Below are positions 59,969 through 64,000 of a stretch of 64,000 bases of DNA, one piece after another. Where the stretch lies: positions 36,100,042 through 36,164,041 of the forward strand of contig CM060734.1 of NCBI GenBank assembly GCA_030704615.1, written 5' to 3'. A model generated the notes under the pieces. It searched no databases. It was not told where the DNA came from and was given only the letters and a program-made list of their open reading frames with translations. The translations under genes were made by a program, and so were the position numbers. This stretch comes from Takakia lepidozioides (Eukaryota > Streptophyta > Takakiopsida > Takakiales > Takakiaceae). Position 1 is the first letter of the stretch; each line of letters opens with the position of its first letter.

Positions 59969-60211
59969 ATGGCGGAAAAGGCAAAGCTCCTGCAGTTCAA
60001 GAAGATCAAGATCCGGGCATTGCGGGCAGTTCCAAAAACGTTGGCGCGGCGATTTCTATTGGTCTTCGCGTGGGCCGTCCGGGCAGATTCCAAAGAAATT
60101 GACGACGACGATGACCTGGCTACGATGACGTGGCACTATAGCACCCTATTCCTGCTCTATGCTAAACTAGCTTCCGACCTTCGGTCATCGCTAGAATTTT
60201 TAAGTAATTAA
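59969..60211 (+). CDS. Short ORF of unknown function, possibly an orphan first exon
   Basis: An ATG in good context (AACGATGGCGG) opens an 80-codon frame: a basic helical N-terminus (KLLQFKKIKIRALRAVPK), a hydrophobic stretch (FLLVFAWAV) and an acidic run (EIDDDDD). It ends exactly where the partial MITE begins. No family is recognised. Confidence 0.25.
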   Translation: MAEKAKLLQFKKIKIRALRAVPKTLARRFLLVFAWAVRADSKEIDDDDDLATMTWHYSTLFLLYAKLASDLRSSLEFLSN

Positions 60212-60310
60212 TAGTGAAACCGAGGTAAGAGGGGGTGGGAAGGATTTGACAGGGGCCCCGCTGGAGGAGCCCAGGCTGCCGGAATCCGGCGAAAGTGCCG
60301 TCAGATTGTT
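60212..60310 (+). mobile_element. Partial MITE (one end)
   Basis: About 95 bp match the left terminal repeat of the MITE at 37164, including TAGTGA, GAGGATTTGACAGGG and GCCGGAATCCGGCGAAAGT, again next to TTAA (60208-60211). No matching right end was found downstream, so it is truncated. Confidence 0.65.
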
Positions 60311-60535
60311 TGAACCTGTAACCCCAGGCTCCTTTATTTTATTTTATTTTATTTTTCATCTTTTCAAAGGGGACAGGGGCCCTTAGAATATCATATTAGA
60401 AGCTTCAGGGAAAAATTAACCATGACAGGGCCATGAGGCGTGTCCCTACATGTGGTAGCACGTAGGCAACAACCTATTTGGCGATGATAAAAAAATTCAC
60501 AAAATGTAAAATATAAATTGGCCAATTGGTCCACG

Positions 60536-60577
<42 letters not shown>
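60536..60577 (+). repeat. Poly(A) run of 42
   Basis: An uninterrupted A homopolymer. It may mark the 3' end of a retroposed sequence on the plus strand, but no retroposon body was recognised upstream. Confidence 0.8.
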
Positions 60578-60578
<1 letters not shown>

Positions 60579-63500
60579 AGCAACAATAGAGTAAGGTGTA
60601 TCACTTCAGAGGGAAATTGGTCATTTTATATCTCTCAATTTCACATGCAAAGCAACCCCCAAAATTCTTTAGGTATGGCTCTGCAAATTCTATTTACAGA
60701 CCATTGTCCAAGCATGTCTATTCTCCAAATTTCAGATGGAAGATTACACTACTTCTGCTGCAGAATATATATGCATGTCTGTCTCGGAGCATAAACATGT
60801 TTATTCTACACATGTAAGAAGGGCGGCTATGGTTCAACTACAGTGAACACAGCTTTTAGATGCCACACAATTTGAATCTGGAAGGCATTCTCCTATGAAA
60901 AATCCACAACTTTGCGGAAATGCTTGGTCAAATCAAATTTTGGGACCACAGGTCCACAGCTCAGTTGGAGAGTGAGTGCATCGAGTGTCATCCAGATGAT
61001 TCTGAGGTCAAATTCTGCTACATTGTTGGGTGTGGTGTGTTCTTCTTCCCCACCCTTGGGCATGAGAAAACATTCACGGCGAGGTTATTGTGAAAGAGAT
61101 TAACCGATTTTATCCAAAAAGAAAAATAAACTGAATCTGGTGTGTTCAAAATTGTGTTTTTTTTTGCTACAATTCCAATTCGCATCTGCTTCTCAGTTGT
61201 TGTTCTCTTTGCGCGCACGATATTCGTTGCTTGGATCTTCATCACCTGCCTTTTTTCAAAAAAAACAATTAAGAAAAAATCGAGACAACCAGAGCTAGCA
61301 ATCCCAATCCCCCCCTCCCCCTCCTCCCTCCCAAAAAACAAATGAGGGAAAAAAAAAAAACTGGACCGTTGGAACCGCCTATGCTGGCAATCCCGACTTT
61401 ATCCAAAATAATAATACTAATAATAAATTTTGGACCGTTAGTATTGGTGGTCCCGATTTTATTTAAATCAATAATTAGTTATGATTTATTAAATAAGTTC
61501 CCTCTTTCACAATATATGTGGTTGATATATATTACATGGAGCCTTAGGTTCTCTAACCCCCACATGGCACACACATATGAATTATATTTATAATTGACAT
61601 GTCATATATATATTATATATAAAAAATACATTTGTATTGAAGTGAGATGGGGGAGTTTGGCATGTGTGTTTACTACCTAGTATCCTCACCCAATGCAGGC
61701 CGGAAATGGAAATAAGCTTTGTTTCGTTATTTCTCCGCCAAATATCATTGAAGAACCAAGATATATGTGTTTGGAGGTATTCATATACGTGAAACATCCA
61801 TCAACTATTGATCATTGAATTGAATCAATGACTGGGGTCATGGTTTTGGTTGTGTTTAGTTTGACTTCTACCTAATTAGGACTTTATACATTTATATTTA
61901 TATTTTTGTTGGCATTGGGACTGCATATTGTTCATATCACTATAATATGAATCCAGAATTAATTCACAAGAGCTACAATATTTATTGTTGTGCATGTGCA
62001 TGTTTGTTTTGTTTTCGTTTTTGTTTTTGTTTTTGTTTTTTTTTTGTATGTGAACTGATAAATTTACAAAAAGTCGTATTCATCTCAAATTTAAATCCTA
62101 ATATCGTTTTTTGAAATGTCAAGTTATTTTACCACTAATGTGAAGTTAGCTAGGAAATAGCTAGCTTTTATATATCGACATTTGGATTGACCCAGGGGCC
62201 AATATATGTTTGGGCACCTGACGTTGTTATCTTCACGACAGATCGCGGGGGGCTCATCTTTCTCGAGTTGAGCTTCACTGCATCTAGCTATGGCGCCGTA
62301 GTGTGGATTCCTCATGGCGTGGGGTGCACTTGGCTTGACTTAATATATGAGTGATGTTTTCATGTGCAAGTGAGTGAGTTTGAGAGAGCTTGTATGCTTA
62401 TATCATTCCTTTCTTTATCACTCGAGAAAGATGAGTTCGAGTCTGTGAGTGTCAGGTTCGTGTTAGTTGTAGCACTTGTGTTTTCAGATCATGAGAAGCG
62501 GTTCAGCCTAGAGTGCAAAGATCCGTGCGTGAGCCTATCCAAAGTGGATAAAGTACAAATGCGAACAGGTTGCAGGTTTGCAATGGATAGAGAGGCGGGT
62601 AGCCTATGTTGAAGAGTAGCATTGCATAGCTCAACGCTATGACAACCAAGTTTGGGCTTCTAGTGTGAAGCGGAGGAGATGCTGGCCACGAGTGGGCGAA
62701 CTGGTGGTCGTCTTCTTCAGCTGTAGACCGAGTTAAGGAGCTAAAGGAATGTGGGCTGTGCATGGAAAGCTAGCGTGTTGCAGGTTGGAGATGATATGAT
62801 CAGCTCCTAGTTGTTGCGGGTAGATAAGGAGCAGCCAAAATGGTGGAGTTGCCAAGGGGAGGTCACTTCCAAATATTACCACTTGACGTGCAAAAAAATA
62901 TAGGGTGCCGAAAATTCTGAGAAAATAAAATTTAGAATATATTTAGAAATACTATAGGGTACTAATATATTGGCGGCACCACATTTAAATTAAAATAGGG
63001 TCCAAAATAAAGACGTATTTAAAAAAAATTAAAACTAATATATGGTGAAGATAAATTTAAGGGACACATGTCGTTCAGTGACACGCAGTGGAGAGGGCGT
63101 AGGCGCATGTGCACAACAACCCTAGGCTTCCCTCTCTCCTGTCGGCTGCAATTCGTGGCGGAATTATGCTAAACAGACAGAGAGAAAGGGTTGTGCGCTC
63201 AGTGGTGCAAGCATTGTGGCCCACATGTTTTGAAACTCGCAGGGCGTGACAATGGAGAAGCGTAGATTGAGGGGGAAGGATGGCAACACAAGCATGGCGG
63301 CCCATAGGTTTTGAGAGACATGGTGGATAGGCAGAATACAAAAAATGAGAAGAAAAGTAGGGAGCAGGTGGGGGTCTCTCGACAACCAGTTGATCTCCTT
63401 AACAAGCCAGCCACAACAATCATGGTGTTTCTCAACTACTTCTCAAAATCTAGAGGGCGGCATCTGAAATTCAAATATGATATAACTGACAACAAGTGGA

Positions 63501-64000
63501 TAGACATAAATTCGATTATCAGTTCAATTACTATGAGATTTGATTTTGCTCAGAACCTTTATACTTTAAATGATGTTGATGCATCTACTTTGGATAAATT
63601 TGTTTTCAACAAATAAAAAATTTCATTACCTCCGCAGAAGCCATAGCTTGGCAGCAGGTGCAGGAGCAAACCCCAGTTTGGGGAGAGCTCGGGAACGCAT
63701 GGGAACGCATGTGGAGTTCCTGGGAACGCAGGGAACTGTTGACCGTGACCGTGGGAAGCCGTGGTGCGGACACCACAGGTTGGCACGGTAACCAAATCGT
63801 GGGGATGGCGGGCTGTGAAGGCTCGTGGGCGTGGTACCACGGGGTATCACGGGGCAGGCCGTGGTCAACGAGCGCCTAGGGTGGGTCATGAGGAGTCGTG
63901 GCGGTTAGAGCCACGGAAGGCCGCGAACAGGCAGAGTGAAAAAATAAATAAAAAATAATTTTTTAAAAAAATCACTCGTTTCGTGGGACCTTGAGGGGGA
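60578..64000. other. AT-rich, no recognised gene
   Basis: AT-rich with short homopolymers, TA-rich palindromes near 61600-61625, and GTTTTT repeats at 62008-62046. The last 350 bp are G-rich with GGGAACGCA repeated near 63690-63735. Open frames are short and without domains. Confidence 0.5.

Overview
This is nuclear DNA from a streptophyte, most likely a land plant outside the flowering plants (bryophyte, lycophyte or fern grade); a charophyte alga is not excluded. The grounds are spliced genes with GT-AG introns, a plant-type PEN-2 gene, two trihelix transcription-factor genes, DYW-class PPR gene remains, and En/Spm-like, Ty3/gypsy, LINE and SINE elements. The species call is inference. There are no prokaryotic-type operons and no intact rRNA or tRNA genes. 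Gene density is low and much of the window is decayed mobile DNA.

Layout. 1-8.9 kb: mostly unassigned DNA with a tRNA-like SINE head, a LINE-type 3' end, local tandem duplications, a fold-back element (about 7.67-8.01 kb) and a GC-rich island (8.27-8.62 kb). 9.47-12.06 kb (minus): a multi-exon gene related to En/Spm accessory (TNP1/Ptta) proteins. 13.07-13.68 kb (minus): an unidentified ORF cluster. 14.17-16.67 kb (plus): a frameshifted coiled-coil coding region. 17.66-18.21 kb (minus): an exon resembling the C-lobe of a HECT ubiquitin ligase. 18.4-23.9 kb: tandem repeats, AT-rich DNA and a second GC-rich island.

23.9-39.1 kb holds the best host genes. These are a two-exon trihelix gene (plus, 23949-26797), a multi-exon kinase-like gene (minus, 33.4-29.3 kb), a second two-exon trihelix gene (minus, 35748-33859) and a clean three-exon PEN-2 gene (plus, 37776-39111). 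PEN-2 is the gamma-secretase subunit. A tRNA-derived SINE and a MITE lie between the second trihelix gene and PEN-2.

43118-50089 (minus) is one Ty3/gypsy-type retrotransposon. It has a full 5' LTR, an adjacent primer-binding site, an extra ORF before gag, gag with a zinc knuckle, a textbook -1 frameshift signal, and pol in the order protease, dUTPase-like, RT, RNase H, integrase. A 4-bp AGCC target duplication flanks it. Its 3' LTR is reduced to about 25 bp, and stops and frameshifts make it inactive. Next to it is the 3' part of a LINE (50.1-51.2 kb), whose conserved tail also occurs at 0.93 and 36.5 kb, then a second SINE copy (51.4-51.9 kb).

52.2-58.1 kb (minus) is a cluster of broken PPR genes, one ending in a truncated DYW domain, with duplicated upstream sequence near 59.9 kb. 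60.2-64 kb is AT-rich with a partial MITE, poly(A) and simple repeats and no recognised gene.
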